Positions 10,360-19,889 of a DNA stretch of 64,000 nucleotides are shown piece after piece. Where the stretch lies: NCBI GenBank assembly GCA_964521405.1, contig CAZFRR010000020.1, positions 3,100 through 67,099 on the forward strand. Direction: 5' to 3'. A program made the position numbers and the translations under genes. Source of the stretch: SG8-41 sp964521405 (GTDB lineage Bacteria > Pseudomonadota > Gammaproteobacteria > Burkholderiales > SG8-41). Within the stretch, counting starts at the first letter, position 1; the number at the start of each line of letters is the position of its first letter. A model generated the notes under the pieces. That model saw nothing but the letters and a program-made list of their open reading frames with translations, did no database searches and was not told where the DNA came from.

Positions 10360-11790
10360 TCAGCTGAACGTTCGGACATCCACAAAATGCCCAGCGATCG
10401 CCGCGGCCGCTGCCATCGCCGGGCTCACCAAGTGAGTCCGCCCGCCCGCGCCCTGCCGGCCCTCGAAATTCCGGTTCGAAGTCGAGGCGCAGCGATCCCC
10501 GGGCGAGAGTTGGTCGTCATTCATGCCCAGGCACATCGAGCAGCCCGGCTGCCGCCATTCAAAACCGGCCGCGGTGAAAATCTTGTCGAGGCCCTCCTGT
10601 TCGGCCTGCTCCTTCACCAGTCCCGAGCCGGGCACGACGATCGCCAGCTTGATATTGGACGCGACCCGCTTGTCCTTGACCACCTCGGCCGCCGCGCGCA
10701 AATCCTCGATGCGGGAGTTGGTGCAGGCGCCGATGAACACCTTGTCGGGCCTGATCTCCGTGATCGGCGTGTTGGGCTTGAGATCCATGTACTTGAGCGC
10801 GCGCTCTATCCATTCGCGCTGCACCGGGTCCTTTTCCTGCGCAGGATCGGGCACTCTCCCGCCGATGGTCGTCACCATCTGCGGATTGGTTCCCCAGGTG
10901 ACCTGCGGCTGGATGCCCGCGGCGTCCAGCGTCACCACCTTGTCGAATTTCGCGCCGGGGTCGCTGACGAGCGTGCGCCAATAAGCGGCCGCCTTGTCCC
11001 ACATCGCCCCCTTGGGCGCCAGGGGCCGCCCTTTCACGTAGGCGAGTGTCTTCTCGTCCACGGCCACCATGCCGGCGCGGGCGCCCGCTTCAATCGACAT
11101 GTTGCACAGGGTCATGCGCCCCTCCATCGAGAGCGAGCGGATCGCCTCGCCGGTAAACTCGATGGTGTAGCCGGTGCCGCCGCCGCTGCCGATCTTGCCG
11201 ATGATCGCGAGAATCACGTCCTTGGCGGTGATGCCGCGCCCGAGCTTGCCGTCCACCACTACCTGCATGCTCTTCGTTTTCTTCATCACCAGGCACTGCG
11301 TCGCGAAAACGTGCTCGACTTCGCTCGTGCCGATGCCGAAAGCCAGGCAGCCGAGCGCGCCGTGCGTGCTGGTATGTGAATCGCCGCAGACCAGCGTCAT
11401 GCCCGGCAGCGTCGCGCCCTGCTCCGGCCCGATGACGTGCACGATGCCCTGCTGCCTGTCGAGAAACGGGAAATAGACCTTGGCGCCGAACTCCTTCATG
11501 TTCTGGTCCAGCGTCTCGACCTGCAGACGCGATACCGCGTCTTTGATGCCATCGAGCCCCTGCTCCCAGTTGCGGGTCGGGGTGTTGTGATCGGCGGTCG
11601 CGACGACGGAATCCACGCGCCACTGCTTGCGGCCGGCGAGCTTCAGCCCTTCGTACGCCTGGGGGCTGGTGACCTCGTGCACCAGGTGGCGGTCGATGTA
11701 GAGCAGCGCCGTGCCGTCCTCGCCCTGGTGCGCGACGTGGCTGTCCCACAATTTGTCGTAGAGCGTCTGTTCCGTTTTCACCGCGTTCAT
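10360..11790 (-). CDS. leuC: 3-isopropylmalate dehydratase large subunit
   Basis: LeuC carries the [4Fe-4S] cluster of isopropylmalate isomerase. The 476-residue protein has the aconitase-type cluster cysteines: one in GACTNSRI and two in PGCSMCLGMN. It also has the substrate loops VCGDSHTSTHGA and FATQCLVMKK. It opens the leu operon (leuC, lipoprotein, leuD, leuB, asd). A candidate promoter lies at 11820-11848. Confidence 0.98.
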   Translation of the reverse strand: MNAVKTEQTLYDKLWDSHVAHQGEDGTALLYIDRHLVHEVTSPQAYEGLKLAGRKQWRVDSVVATADHNTPTRNWEQGLDGIKDAVSRLQVETLDQNMKEFGAKVYFPFLDRQQGIVHVIGPEQGATLPGMTLVCGDSHTSTHGALGCLAFGIGTSEVEHVFATQCLVMKKTKSMQVVVDGKLGRGITAKDVILAIIGKIGSGGGTGYTIEFTGEAIRSLSMEGRMTLCNMSIEAGARAGMVAVDEKTLAYVKGRPLAPKGAMWDKAAAYWRTLVSDPGAKFDKVVTLDAAGIQPQVTWGTNPQMVTTIGGRVPDPAQEKDPVQREWIERALKYMDLKPNTPITEIRPDKVFIGACTNSRIEDLRAAAEVVKDKRVASNIKLAIVVPGSGLVKEQAEQEGLDKIFTAAGFEWRQPGCSMCLGMNDDQLSPGDRCASTSNRNFEGRQGAGGRTHLVSPAMAAAAAIAGHFVDVRTFS

Positions 11791-11819
11791 TTGTTGCGTA
11801 ACCTCATGGAAACCTTGAA

Positions 11820-11848
11820 TTATTACACAGGCTGCCGAGCCGGAACAA
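11820..11848 (-). promoter_or_regulatory. Candidate promoter of the leuC operon
   Basis: On the minus strand TTGTTC (11843-11848), a 17-base spacer and TAATAA (11820-11825) lie about 30 bases upstream of the leuC start, in the short gap after the MFS gene. Spacing is ideal and the hexamers are moderate. Confidence 0.45.
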
Positions 11849-11850
11849 GG

Positions 11851-12999
11851 TTAGTTATTGGTGGTGAGCTTAAGTTTCCAAGCAATCAGCAGCATGCCCG
11901 CGAGCGCGCAGGCTGACGCGGCCGTAAATGTAAGCGCCGCGCCGAGCGGCTCCCACGCGTAACCGCTTGCGAGGCTGCCCACGACGCCGCCAATGCCGAA
12001 AGTCAGGCTGCCGTAGATCGCCTGGCCACGCGCCTGGTGCCGGCCGCGGAAGAGTTGATGCACGATGCCGATCGCCGCGGCATGAAACGAGCCAAAGGTC
12101 GCCGCGTGCAATGTCTGGGCGACGATCAGCAGCACCAGGCTCCCGGCGCCCCAGCCGATCAGGAGAAACCGCGCCACCGCCAGCGCGAAACTCGCTATCA
12201 GGATGGCACGCAGCGTATAAGCGGCGTAGAGGCGCGGCAGCCACAGGAAGATCGCGATCTCGCAGACCACGCCGAGCGCCCACAGCCAGCCGGTCAGTCC
12301 CTTGCTGTAGCCATGATCCACGAGATGGATCGAGTAGAAGGTGTAATACGGGCTGTGCGCCACCGCCATCAGCGCGCAAGCCACGATCAGTGCGATCACT
12401 TCCGGGCGTCTCAACACGCTCGCAATGGGTTGCTGGTCGGCGGCATGCCGCGGCTCCTCCACCTCGGGGATCAACAGGGCAAATGCGAGCGTTCCGGCGA
12501 GCGAGGCCAGGACGATCCAGAGCAGCGCGGTCGAGGAATAGAGATCGAGCGCATAGCCCACGCCCACCACCGCGGCGATGTAGCCGATCGATCCCCACAG
12601 CCGGATCGCACCGTAGCGCCCGGTGTGCTTGCCAAGATGGGTCAGCGTGACGGCTTCCACCAGCGGCAACGCCGCGCTCAGGAAGAAACCCATCGCCAGG
12701 ATCACCGCGCAGATCCACAGGAACGATGCGGATGCGAACATGCCAAGCCAGCACAACGCCCCCGCCAGCGTGGTTGCGCGCACCAGGCGAATCTGCCGCC
12801 CGCCTGCATCGGCAACCCACCCCCACAGGTGCGGCGCGATGATGCGGGTGAACTGGGGCAGCGCCATCACCACGCCGATTTCGACCGGAGTCAGGCCCGC
12901 CTCGACCAGGTAGACGCTGAAGAACGGCGCGAACGCGCCGATATACGCGAAATAGAAGAAGTAGAAACCGGCAAGTCGCCGGTTCGGCATGCCGCGCAT
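11851..12999 (-). CDS. MFS transporter, HcaT-like (MFS_1_like)
   Basis: This is a twelve-helix major facilitator permease of about 382 residues. The conserved opening is RRLAGFYFFYFAYIGAFAPFF, followed by a DAGGRQIRLVRA loop between helices 2 and 3. Sequence style resembles the phenylpropionate permease (HcaT) / nucleoside symporter-like MFS group, but the substrate cannot be read from the sequence. The open frame extends upstream into aroC. The ATG at 12999 (or 12990) sits 5 bases after the aroC stop and is preferred. It is probably co-transcribed with aroC. Confidence 0.85.
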   Translation of the reverse strand: MRGMPNRRLAGFYFFYFAYIGAFAPFFSVYLVEAGLTPVEIGVVMALPQFTRIIAPHLWGWVADAGGRQIRLVRATTLAGALCWLGMFASASFLWICAVILAMGFFLSAALPLVEAVTLTHLGKHTGRYGAIRLWGSIGYIAAVVGVGYALDLYSSTALLWIVLASLAGTLAFALLIPEVEEPRHAADQQPIASVLRRPEVIALIVACALMAVAHSPYYTFYSIHLVDHGYSKGLTGWLWALGVVCEIAIFLWLPRLYAAYTLRAILIASFALAVARFLLIGWGAGSLVLLIVAQTLHAATFGSFHAAAIGIVHQLFRGRHQARGQAIYGSLTFGIGGVVGSLASGYAWEPLGAALTFTAASACALAGMLLIAWKLKLTTNN

Positions 13000-13003
13000 G
13001 CCG

Positions 13004-14167
13004 TCAGGCTTCGTCGGGGTCGGGATTCTCGACGGCGGCAGCGGTGCGCAGCTTCGCGATGACGTCATCCGGCGCCTGCGCGGGTATGCGCGGCGTATCG
13101 CAGACGACGTCCGCGTTCTGCGCGCGGTGGCGCAGCGCGTGATCCATCAGCGTCAGCGCCATCATCGCCTCGCAGATCGGCGTCGCGCGAATGCCGACGC
13201 AAGGATCGTGGCGGCCATGGGTCTCGATGAAGGTCGGGTTGCCGGCTGTGTCGATCGTGCGCCGCGGCAGGCGGATGCTGGAGGTGGGCTTGATCGCCAC
13301 CCGCACCACGATGCTCTGCCCGGTCGAGATCCCACCCAGTATGCCGCCGGCGTTGTTCGTGAGAAAACCCTCCGGCGTCATCTCGTCGGAATGCTCGGTG
13401 CCCTTCTGTTCCACCGCGCGGAAGCCGGCGCCGATCTCGACGCCCTTCACGGCGTTGATGCTCATCATGTTGTAGGCAAGCTCGGCGTCGAGCTTGTCGT
13501 ACACCGGCTCGCCCCAGCCCACCGGCACGTTGTGAGCCACGGTTGCGATCAGCGCGCCGCAGGAGTCGCCGGACTTGCGCAACCTGTCCATGAACTCTTC
13601 AAGCTGCGGCACGAACTCCGCGTTGGCGACGAAGAACGGGTTTTCATACACGTCGTCCCAGGACCGGAACGGGATCTTGACGGGGCCAAGCTGCACCATG
13701 TGCCCCTGCACGGTAATGTCGTACTGCTGGCGCAGCCATTTTTTCGCGATCGCCGCCGCCGCCACGCGCACCGCGGTCTCGCGCGCGGACTGCCGGCCGC
13801 CGCCGCGATAGTCGCGGATGCCGTACTTCTGCAGGTAGGTGTAATCGGCATGCCCCGGCCGGAACATGTCCTTGATCTTCGAGTAGTCCTTGCTCTTCGC
13901 ATCGACGTTGCGGATGAGCAAAGCGATCGGCGTGCCGGTGGTCCTGCCCTCGAACACCCCGGAGAGGATTTCGACGGTGTCTTCCTCGCGCCGCTGCGTC
14001 ACGTGGCGCGAAGTGCCGGGCTTGCGGCGGTCGAGTTCCGGCTGGATGTCTGCTTCGGAGAGCTCCAGTCCGGGCGGGCAGCCGTCCACCACGCAGCCGA
14101 TCGCGGGCCCGTGGCTCTCCCCGAAGGAGGTCACGCAGAAGAGCTTTCCCAGGGTATTTCCCGACAT
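13004..14167 (-). CDS. aroC: Chorismate synthase
   Basis: AroC makes chorismate from EPSP using reduced FMN, the last common step to aromatic amino acids. The 387-residue protein starts SGNTLGKLFCVTSFGESHG and holds the signature GCVVDGCPPG, the YRGGGRQSARET loop and GRHDPCVGIRA near the end. Length is slightly longer than the E. coli enzyme because of a C-terminal tail. It reads into the MFS gene. Confidence 0.98.
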   Translation of the reverse strand: MSGNTLGKLFCVTSFGESHGPAIGCVVDGCPPGLELSEADIQPELDRRKPGTSRHVTQRREEDTVEILSGVFEGRTTGTPIALLIRNVDAKSKDYSKIKDMFRPGHADYTYLQKYGIRDYRGGGRQSARETAVRVAAAAIAKKWLRQQYDITVQGHMVQLGPVKIPFRSWDDVYENPFFVANAEFVPQLEEFMDRLRKSGDSCGALIATVAHNVPVGWGEPVYDKLDAELAYNMMSINAVKGVEIGAGFRAVEQKGTEHSDEMTPEGFLTNNAGGILGGISTGQSIVVRVAIKPTSSIRLPRRTIDTAGNPTFIETHGRHDPCVGIRATPICEAMMALTLMDHALRHRAQNADVVCDTPRIPAQAPDDVIAKLRTAAAVENPDPDEA

Positions 14168-14326
14168 CGCGCGGCCGCTAGTCCTAATCGGCTGTTGCTG
14201 GCTTTACTGCAACAGCCCCTGCTGTAAAGGTGCATGAGGAGAGTATCCCCTCATTTCTCACGGTTAAAACTCGATTAAATTCAATGACGAGTTTAACATA
14301 GGGGCACTCACCCAAGGCGCGCCGAG

Positions 14327-14518
14327 ATGGCGAACAAACCCGATCCCGATAAATTGAAAGGCCCCGGCGGCATGTCGATGCGCGAATTGCACGAGCTCGT
14401 AAAGAAGGGCCATGCGCGCGACCAGGCAGGCAAGCTGCACAACAAGCTCGCGCAGCCGCAAAACCGGTGGCAGCGCCTGGTGCGTTACGTGTGGGACAAG
14501 AACCGTGGCAGGGGCTGA
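14327..14518 (+). CDS. Hypothetical basic small protein
   Basis: A 63-residue protein on the plus strand between two minus-strand genes. It is rich in Lys and Arg, has no cysteine, signal peptide or membrane segment, and contains the short helix-like stretch SMRELHELVKKGHARDQAGK. No family was recognised. Support for reality is the absence of a gene on the opposite strand and a strong terminator that begins inside its last codons (14501-14540). The ribosome binding site is weak (AAGGCG). Confidence 0.6.
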   Translation: MANKPDPDKLKGPGGMSMRELHELVKKGHARDQAGKLHNKLAQPQNRWQRLVRYVWDKNRGRG

Positions 14519-14540
14519 CCTCGCTGCCACGGTTTTGGGT
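14501..14540 (+). terminator. Intrinsic terminator of the 63-residue gene
   Basis: AACCGTGGCAG (14501-14511) pairs perfectly with CTGCCACGGTT (14524-14534) around a 12-base loop and is followed by TTGGGTT. The left arm overlaps the last codons of the small gene. On the minus strand no T-run follows, so the orientation is plus. Confidence 0.7.
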
Positions 14541-14568
14541 TCCGAAAACCGAAGCAAGTTCGCGCGGA

Positions 14569-16455
14569 TCACTTCCAGTCGCCACGCAATGCGAGCACAG
14601 TCTGGTGCAACTCTTCCGGCGTCACCTGCTGCGGCGGCAACGGCGCGCTGACCGCCAAGCCGATCTTCGATAGCACACCGCGCCGGAAAGGCCGCGTCAT
14701 GGCTGCGCCGCCCTTGCGGCTGAAAAAACTGCCCCACAGCCCGCGCAGCGCCAGCGGCACCACCGGCGCAGGCGTGCGCTCGATGATGCGCTTTATGCCA
14801 GCACGAAACGGATACATTTCGCCGGTATCGGTGACGCGCCCCTCTGGAAAAATGCCGATGAGATCCCCCGCCTCCAGTCCCCGGGCGATTTCGTCATAGG
14901 CCCGCTCCAGCAGCCCGGGATCGTCTCTGGCTGATGCGATGGGGATCGCGCGGCCGGTGCGAAACACGAAGTTGAGCACGGGGATCCGGAAAATACTGTG
15001 GTCCATCACGAAGCGGATCGGTCGCCGGCACGCCGCCGCGACAATCAGCGCATCGACGAAGCTCACGTGGTTGCAGACCAGCACCGCTGGGCCCTCCTCG
15101 GGAATGTTTTCCAGCCCGCTTTTCTCGAGGCGATAGACCGAATGGATCAGCAGCCATACCAGGAACCGCATCAGGAATTCGGGCACCAGCGTGTAGATGT
15201 AAATCGCCACCGCTGCGTTGAGCAGCGCCGTCACCAAAAACAGTTGCGGGATGGTGCAACCGGCCTTGAACAAGGCGATGGCAAGCGCCGCGGCCGCCAC
15301 GATAAACAGCGCGTTCAGGATGTTGTTGCCGGCAATGATGCGGGAACGGTGGCTCGCCTGGCTGCGGGACTGTATCAGCGCGTAGAGCGGCACGATGTAG
15401 AAGCCGCCGAACATGCCGATCAGCAGCAGGTCGGCGAGGATGCGCCAGTGCCCGGCCTCGCGCACGAACTGGCCAAGAGTCACGGGCGCGTCCTGGACAT
15501 GCGCCGCCAGCACGAAATAGAGATCGACGGCGAAGAGCGTCATGCCGATCGAACCGAACGGCACCAGACCGATCTCGATCTTGTGGCCCGACAATCGCTC
15601 GCACAGGAGCGAGCCGACGCCAATGCCGATCGAGAACACGACCAGGAGCAGCGTCACCACCTGCGCGTCACCCACCAGTATGTTCTTGCTGAGATTGGGG
15701 AACTGCGTCACGAACATGGCGCCGAAAAACCAGAACCACGAGATGCCGAGTATCGACAGGAACACCGTCCGGTTCCCGCGCATGAACTGGAAATTGCGCC
15801 AGGTCTCGGTGAACAGATTCCAGTTGATCCTGAGTTGAGGATCGGCGGCAGGCGCAAGCGGTATGGTGCGGCTCAACAGCAGGCCGGCGGCCGAAAGCGC
15901 GACGGTCGTAAACGCAATGCCCGCGATGCCCCAGCCCGCCTGGCTCACCACCCAGCCCCCGAGCATCATGCCGGCCAGGATGGCAATCGAGGTCCCGGTC
16001 TCGACCAAGGCATTGCCGCCGACCAGTTCGTGTTCCTTCAATTGCTGGGGCAGGATCGCGTATTTGACGGGACCAAACAGCGCCGATTGCATGCCGCCGA
16101 GGAACAGGGCGGCCAGCAGCAGAGGCAGGCTGTGCATGAAGAAACCAACGGCGCCGAGCATCATCACCGCCAGCTCGATCGCCACCGTCACGCTGATCAG
16201 GCGTGACTTCTCGTACTTGTCGGCCAGCTGGCCGGCCGTCGCGGAGAACAGAAAGAACGGCAGGATGAACAGCGCCTGCGCCACGTTTTGGAGCACGTCG
16301 CTCGACCAGGTCGTGAACGACGCCGTCTGATAGGCGAGCAGGATGACCAGCGCCTGCTTGAAAACGTTGTCGTTCAGCGCCCCCAGGAACTGAACGCCGA
16401 AGAACGGCGCGAAGCGGCGCTCCCGCAATAGTGCGAACTGGGTGGTTTCGCTCAT
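14569..16455 (-). CDS. LplT-like MFS carrier fused to PlsC acyltransferase
   Basis: A two-domain membrane protein of 628 residues. Residues about 1-420 are a twelve-helix MFS carrier of the lysophospholipid transporter (LplT) type, opening RRFAPFFGVQFLGALNDNVFKQ. Residues about 430-628 are a glycerophospholipid acyltransferase with the NHxxxxD motif (NHVSFVD) and the substrate motif FPEGR. By family knowledge the pair imports lysophospholipid and reacylates it. The acyl-ACP synthetase domain found in longer LplT-PlsC-Aas fusions is absent. Confidence 0.9.
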   Translation of the reverse strand: MSETTQFALLRERRFAPFFGVQFLGALNDNVFKQALVILLAYQTASFTTWSSDVLQNVAQALFILPFFLFSATAGQLADKYEKSRLISVTVAIELAVMMLGAVGFFMHSLPLLLAALFLGGMQSALFGPVKYAILPQQLKEHELVGGNALVETGTSIAILAGMMLGGWVVSQAGWGIAGIAFTTVALSAAGLLLSRTIPLAPAADPQLRINWNLFTETWRNFQFMRGNRTVFLSILGISWFWFFGAMFVTQFPNLSKNILVGDAQVVTLLLVVFSIGIGVGSLLCERLSGHKIEIGLVPFGSIGMTLFAVDLYFVLAAHVQDAPVTLGQFVREAGHWRILADLLLIGMFGGFYIVPLYALIQSRSQASHRSRIIAGNNILNALFIVAAAALAIALFKAGCTIPQLFLVTALLNAAVAIYIYTLVPEFLMRFLVWLLIHSVYRLEKSGLENIPEEGPAVLVCNHVSFVDALIVAAACRRPIRFVMDHSIFRIPVLNFVFRTGRAIPIASARDDPGLLERAYDEIARGLEAGDLIGIFPEGRVTDTGEMYPFRAGIKRIIERTPAPVVPLALRGLWGSFFSRKGGAAMTRPFRRGVLSKIGLAVSAPLPPQQVTPEELHQTVLALRGDWK

Positions 16456-16512
16456 GCCCCCCGCCCCTTTCCCGCAGCACCCGCCCGCGCGGGCGTCACC
16501 GGCAGGTAACTT

Positions 16513-17985
16513 TCAACGCACCCGGCCCAGCATCGCTTTCAGAAACTCCACGCCCCAGGCGACGCCGAAGCCGTTGACATCGGTCGCGACCGCCCCGAGA
16601 CCGCCCTTGCACTTGGCGGATGACAGGTCCATGTGCAGCCACGGCCGGGAGTCGGTGAAGCGCTTGAGAAAGCGCGCGGCAAGGATGTGGTCCGCCTCGC
16701 CTTCCATCGTGCACTGCTTCACGTCGGCGATCTCGCTGTCGAGCGCCGCGTCGTAATCCTCGTCCATGGGAAAAGCGCACACCCGCTCGCCGGCCGTTTT
16801 GCCGGCTGCAATCGCGCGGCGGGCGATCTCGTCACGAGTGGCGAAGATGCCGCTGTAACGGCTGCCGACCGCGACGTGCATGCTGCCCGTCAGGGTCGCG
16901 AAATCCACGACCAGGTCGGGTTTCGCGCGCGCGGCAAGCGCCAGCGCATCCGCGAGCACCATGCGCCCCTCGGCGTCGGTGTGCACGATCTCGATGGTGG
17001 TGCCGTTCAGCGCTGTGACCACTTCGTTCTGGTGATAGGCGCGGGCGCTGATATCGTTGCGCGCGATCGCCATCCAGCAGTCGATCTGGACCGGCAGCTT
17101 GATTTCGGAAGCCGCCGCCAGGATGCCCAGCGCCACCGCGGAGCCGTTCATGTCCTTGTGCATGCCCTGCATGTGGCGGGCGGACTTGAGGTTGTGGCCG
17201 CCGGTGTCGAAGCAGATGCCCTTGCCGACCAGGGCGATGGTTTTTTTTGCGTGGGGATGACGGTAGCGCAGGTGCACGATCGCCGCATCCTCCTCCGCGC
17301 TGCCCTGCGCCACAGCGACAAACGCGCCGGCGCCCAGCTTGCGCAGGCGCTTCACGTCGTATTCCTCGTGGCGCCAGCCGCGCTCGCGCGCGAGGCGCCC
17401 CACCTGCTTGCGGTAGGCTCCCGGCGTCAGCTCGTTGGGCGGCAGCACCGTGAGGCTGCGGCATAGCAGGTTCCCCTCTGCAACCGCGCGCTGCCCGGAA
17501 AATCCGTCCGGCGCCCTGTATCCGCACAGCCGGATCAACTGCAGCGCCGCCCCGTCGGATTTTTTCTTGCGCTCGGGCAACCGCGCGCCGTTGACCCACG
17601 CCGCATAAACAGCAAGCTCCGCGGCATGACGCCGCCGGGCGGCAGGCCCGAACACGCCGATCGCGATTTCCTCCGGCTTCTCGTCCAGCAGCAAGATGAG
17701 GCCCTTGCGCAGCAGGGTCTGTTGCTCGAACACCGATTGCGCAGGATCGAGCATGACCCAGGACGCCAGCAGACCTCGATCGAGTTCAACCGTGACCGGC
17801 GACTTGGCAAGATCGGCGAGTTTCTTTTTCCGTCGCGATAGCGTCGCCGACAGCGCCTCCATGCCGGGCGCGCCGCGCAAGCCTTCGAGCGAGGCTGCCA
17901 TTGGCAAAACACAGAGCGCGTGTTTCGTTCGCTTCAGATCGGTGGCGGACAAAAGCGCCGCGCTTTGCTCCAGCTTCGCCAGCAT
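16513..17985 (-). CDS. M17 leucyl aminopeptidase
   Basis: A cytosolic dinuclear-metal aminopeptidase of 490 residues. The metal and catalytic motifs are GKGICFDTGG, HKDMNGSAV and HTDAEGRMVLADAL. The last usually reads NTDAEGR, so the first residue differs. The N-terminal half is divergent, which suggests a PepA relative rather than the orthodox PepA. A perfect TATAAT (18021-18026) lies about 35 bases upstream. It is divergent from the hydrolase gene at 18105. Confidence 0.93.
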   Translation of the reverse strand: MLAKLEQSAALLSATDLKRTKHALCVLPMAASLEGLRGAPGMEALSATLSRRKKKLADLAKSPVTVELDRGLLASWVMLDPAQSVFEQQTLLRKGLILLLDEKPEEIAIGVFGPAARRRHAAELAVYAAWVNGARLPERKKKSDGAALQLIRLCGYRAPDGFSGQRAVAEGNLLCRSLTVLPPNELTPGAYRKQVGRLARERGWRHEEYDVKRLRKLGAGAFVAVAQGSAEEDAAIVHLRYRHPHAKKTIALVGKGICFDTGGHNLKSARHMQGMHKDMNGSAVALGILAAASEIKLPVQIDCWMAIARNDISARAYHQNEVVTALNGTTIEIVHTDAEGRMVLADALALAARAKPDLVVDFATLTGSMHVAVGSRYSGIFATRDEIARRAIAAGKTAGERVCAFPMDEDYDAALDSEIADVKQCTMEGEADHILAARFLKRFTDSRPWLHMDLSSAKCKGGLGAVATDVNGFGVAWGVEFLKAMLGRVR

Positions 17986-18020
17986 GAGAAACCCTAACTC
18001 ATTGATTGATAAGAGCGAGA

Positions 18021-18070
18021 ATTATACCCCCCTGAAAACCTGCTCTGCCGCTTCGCCGTAGCAGGTTTTC
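18021..18070 (-). promoter_or_regulatory. Minus-strand -10 box and 11-bp inverted repeat in the divergent promoter region
   Basis: On the minus strand a perfect TATAAT lies at 18021-18026, placing transcription start near 18013, just before the aminopeptidase gene. Immediately upstream, GAAAACCTGCT (18034-18044) and AGCAGGTTTTC (18060-18070) form a perfect 11-bp inverted repeat with a 15-base centre, covering where a -35 box would lie. It could be an operator or a hairpin shared with the divergent gene. No good -35 hexamer is visible. Confidence 0.5.
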
Positions 18071-18104
18071 AAATTTACGGAGCGCCCAGCTTACAATAGT
18101 GAAC

Positions 18105-18890
18105 ATGACACATCTGTTGGTCGCACTCATGCTGCTCCTGCCGTTTGGCGCTCCATCCGCGGAGGACATCGTGACGCTCGCCACGCGCGGGGGCGTGACC
18201 CAGCCCTATCTGCTGTCGGCGCCGGCAGCGGGTAAGGCGCTCGCGGTGGCTGTATTGTTTCCTGGCGGCTTGGGGAAAACCGACCTCGAGCGCGAGGCCG
18301 GGCGCGCGTCGCTCGATCGGGGCAACTTCCTGGTGCGCACGCGGCGAATGTTCTCCGCCCTTGGCATCGCCGCGGTGGTGATGGACGCCCCTTCCGACCA
18401 GCCCAACGGCATGGAGGACGAGTTTCGATTGGGCGAAGCGCACACCGAGGACATCGGACGAGTGGTGGCGGACCTGAAGAAACGCTTTCCCGGCCTGCCC
18501 GTGTTCCTGGTGGGCACCAGCCGCGGGACGATATCTGCCGCAGCAGCAGGCAACCGCCTCGGGAAAGCCGTGGACGGTGTGGCCTTGACCTCTTCTCTGT
18601 TTCTGGCCGCCAGCCGGCGGCCGGGGCTGAGCCAGTTCGATTTTTCGACCATCTCATCGCCGCTGCTGTTTGTGCACCACGTGAACGATGGCTGCACCTA
18701 TACGCCGTATTCCTCGGCGAAGCGCCTCTCCGACCGCTACCCGCTGGTGTCGGTTTCCGGGGGCGCGCCGCCGCAATCCAAACCCTGCGAAGCGATGAGC
18801 GAGCACGGGTTCCTCGGGCGGGAAGCGGAAACCGTGGGCGCGATTGCGAAGTGGATGCTGAAGCAGCCCTACCCCCGCGAAATCAACTAG
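18105..18890 (+). CDS. Exported alpha/beta-hydrolase-like protein
   Basis: A protein of about 261 residues with a signal peptide ending near residue 20 (LLLPFGAPSAEDI). The nucleophile elbow is GTSRGT, a GxSxG form. An aspartate-bearing segment and a late histidine (SEHGFLG) complete a plausible triad. The substrate is unknown. A GTG at 18099 is possible, but the ATG at 18105 gives a cleaner signal peptide. TACAAT ends only 6-7 bases before the start, so the transcript may be leaderless. Confidence 0.8.
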   Translation: MTHLLVALMLLLPFGAPSAEDIVTLATRGGVTQPYLLSAPAAGKALAVAVLFPGGLGKTDLEREAGRASLDRGNFLVRTRRMFSALGIAAVVMDAPSDQPNGMEDEFRLGEAHTEDIGRVVADLKKRFPGLPVFLVGTSRGTISAAAAGNRLGKAVDGVALTSSLFLAASRRPGLSQFDFSTISSPLLFVHHVNDGCTYTPYSSAKRLSDRYPLVSVSGGAPPQSKPCEAMSEHGFLGREAETVGAIAKWMLKQPYPREIN

Positions 18891-18958
18891 AATCCGGTGT
18901 GACGGGATCGTCGCGCTGTCCGCTCAATCCACAATCCTCGCCCCTCAATCCTGCACTA

Positions 18959-19753
18959 ATGCGTCAGTACCTGGACCTGATGAGGCACGTGCTGGAGCAC
19001 GGCGCGCGCAAGAGCGACCGCACCGGTACCGGCACGCTCTCTCTCTTCGGTGCGCAGCTTCGTTTCGATCTCGCCGCCGGGTTCCCGCTGCTCACCACCA
19101 AGAAGGTGCACCTCAAGTCCATCCTCCACGAGTTGCTGTGGTTTCTGAAAGGAGACACCAACACCCGCTACCTGAAAGAGAACGGCGTCACCATCTGGGA
19201 CGAATGGGCGGACCAGAACGGGAATCTCGGCCCGGTCTATGGCCACCAGTGGCGCTCCTGGCCGGCGCCCGACGGGTCCCGCATCGACCAGATCGGACAG
19301 GTGCTCGAGCAGCTGCGCAAGAACCCCGACTCCCGGCGCATGATCGTCTCGGCGTGGAACGTCGCCGACCTGCCGAAGATGGCGCTCCTGCCGTGCCACG
19401 CCTTTTTCCAGTTCTACGTCGCGGAGGGGCGCCTGTCCTGCCAGCTCTACCAGAGGAGCGCCGACCTCTTCCTCGGCGTGCCGTTCAACATCGCCTCCTA
19501 CGCGCTGTTGACGCTGATGGTGGCGCAGGTGTGCGGGCTCAAGGCGGGTGATTTCGTGCATACCTTCGGCGACACGCATCTTTATCTCAACCACCTCGAC
19601 CAGGCGCGCGAGCAGCTCTCGCGCGAGCCCCGCCGGCTGCCGGTGATGAAGCTCAACCCGGCGGTCAAGGACCTCTTCCAGTTCCAGTACCAGGATTTCA
19701 CCCTCGAGAACTACGACCCCCATCCCGCTATCAAGGCGCCCATCGCCGTGTAA
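18959..19753 (+). CDS. thyA: Thymidylate synthase
   Basis: ThyA methylates dUMP to dTMP with methylene-tetrahydrofolate. From the ATG at 18959 the protein has 264 residues, exactly the E. coli length, and starts MRQYLDLMRHVLEHG. The catalytic cysteine is in LLPCHAFFQFYV. The RRSADLFLGVPFNIASYALL-type block (here QRSADLFLGVPFNIASY) binds dUMP. The open frame continues upstream but that part is not homologous. It is followed by folA, its metabolic partner, after a heptamer repeat element. Confidence 0.98.
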   Translation: MRQYLDLMRHVLEHGARKSDRTGTGTLSLFGAQLRFDLAAGFPLLTTKKVHLKSILHELLWFLKGDTNTRYLKENGVTIWDEWADQNGNLGPVYGHQWRSWPAPDGSRIDQIGQVLEQLRKNPDSRRMIVSAWNVADLPKMALLPCHAFFQFYVAEGRLSCQLYQRSADLFLGVPFNIASYALLTLMVAQVCGLKAGDFVHTFGDTHLYLNHLDQAREQLSREPRRLPVMKLNPAVKDLFQFQYQDFTLENYDPHPAIKAPIAV

Positions 19754-19761
19754 CGGCGAAC

Positions 19762-19874
19762 GTTCCGAGTTCCGAGTTCCGAGTTCAAAGTTCAAAGTTA
19801 AAAATCGAAAATCGGAGCCTTGAACCATGAACCCGGCGCCTTGAACCTTGAACCCGGAACCCGGAACCCGGAAC
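19762..19874. repeat. GTTCCGA/GTTCAAA heptamer element, inverted arms, between thyA and folA
   Basis: The left arm (19762-19800) has three GTTCCGA units grading into GTTCAAA. The right arm (about 19818-19874) has the complementary words TTGAACC and GGAACCC. The right arm runs into the start region of folA; an upstream TTG at 19848 would translate the array. The same word builds the long array at 32286-32453 and the in-gene array at 35663-35742. Confidence 0.85.
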
Positions 19875-19889
19875 AGCGACACGCCGCGC

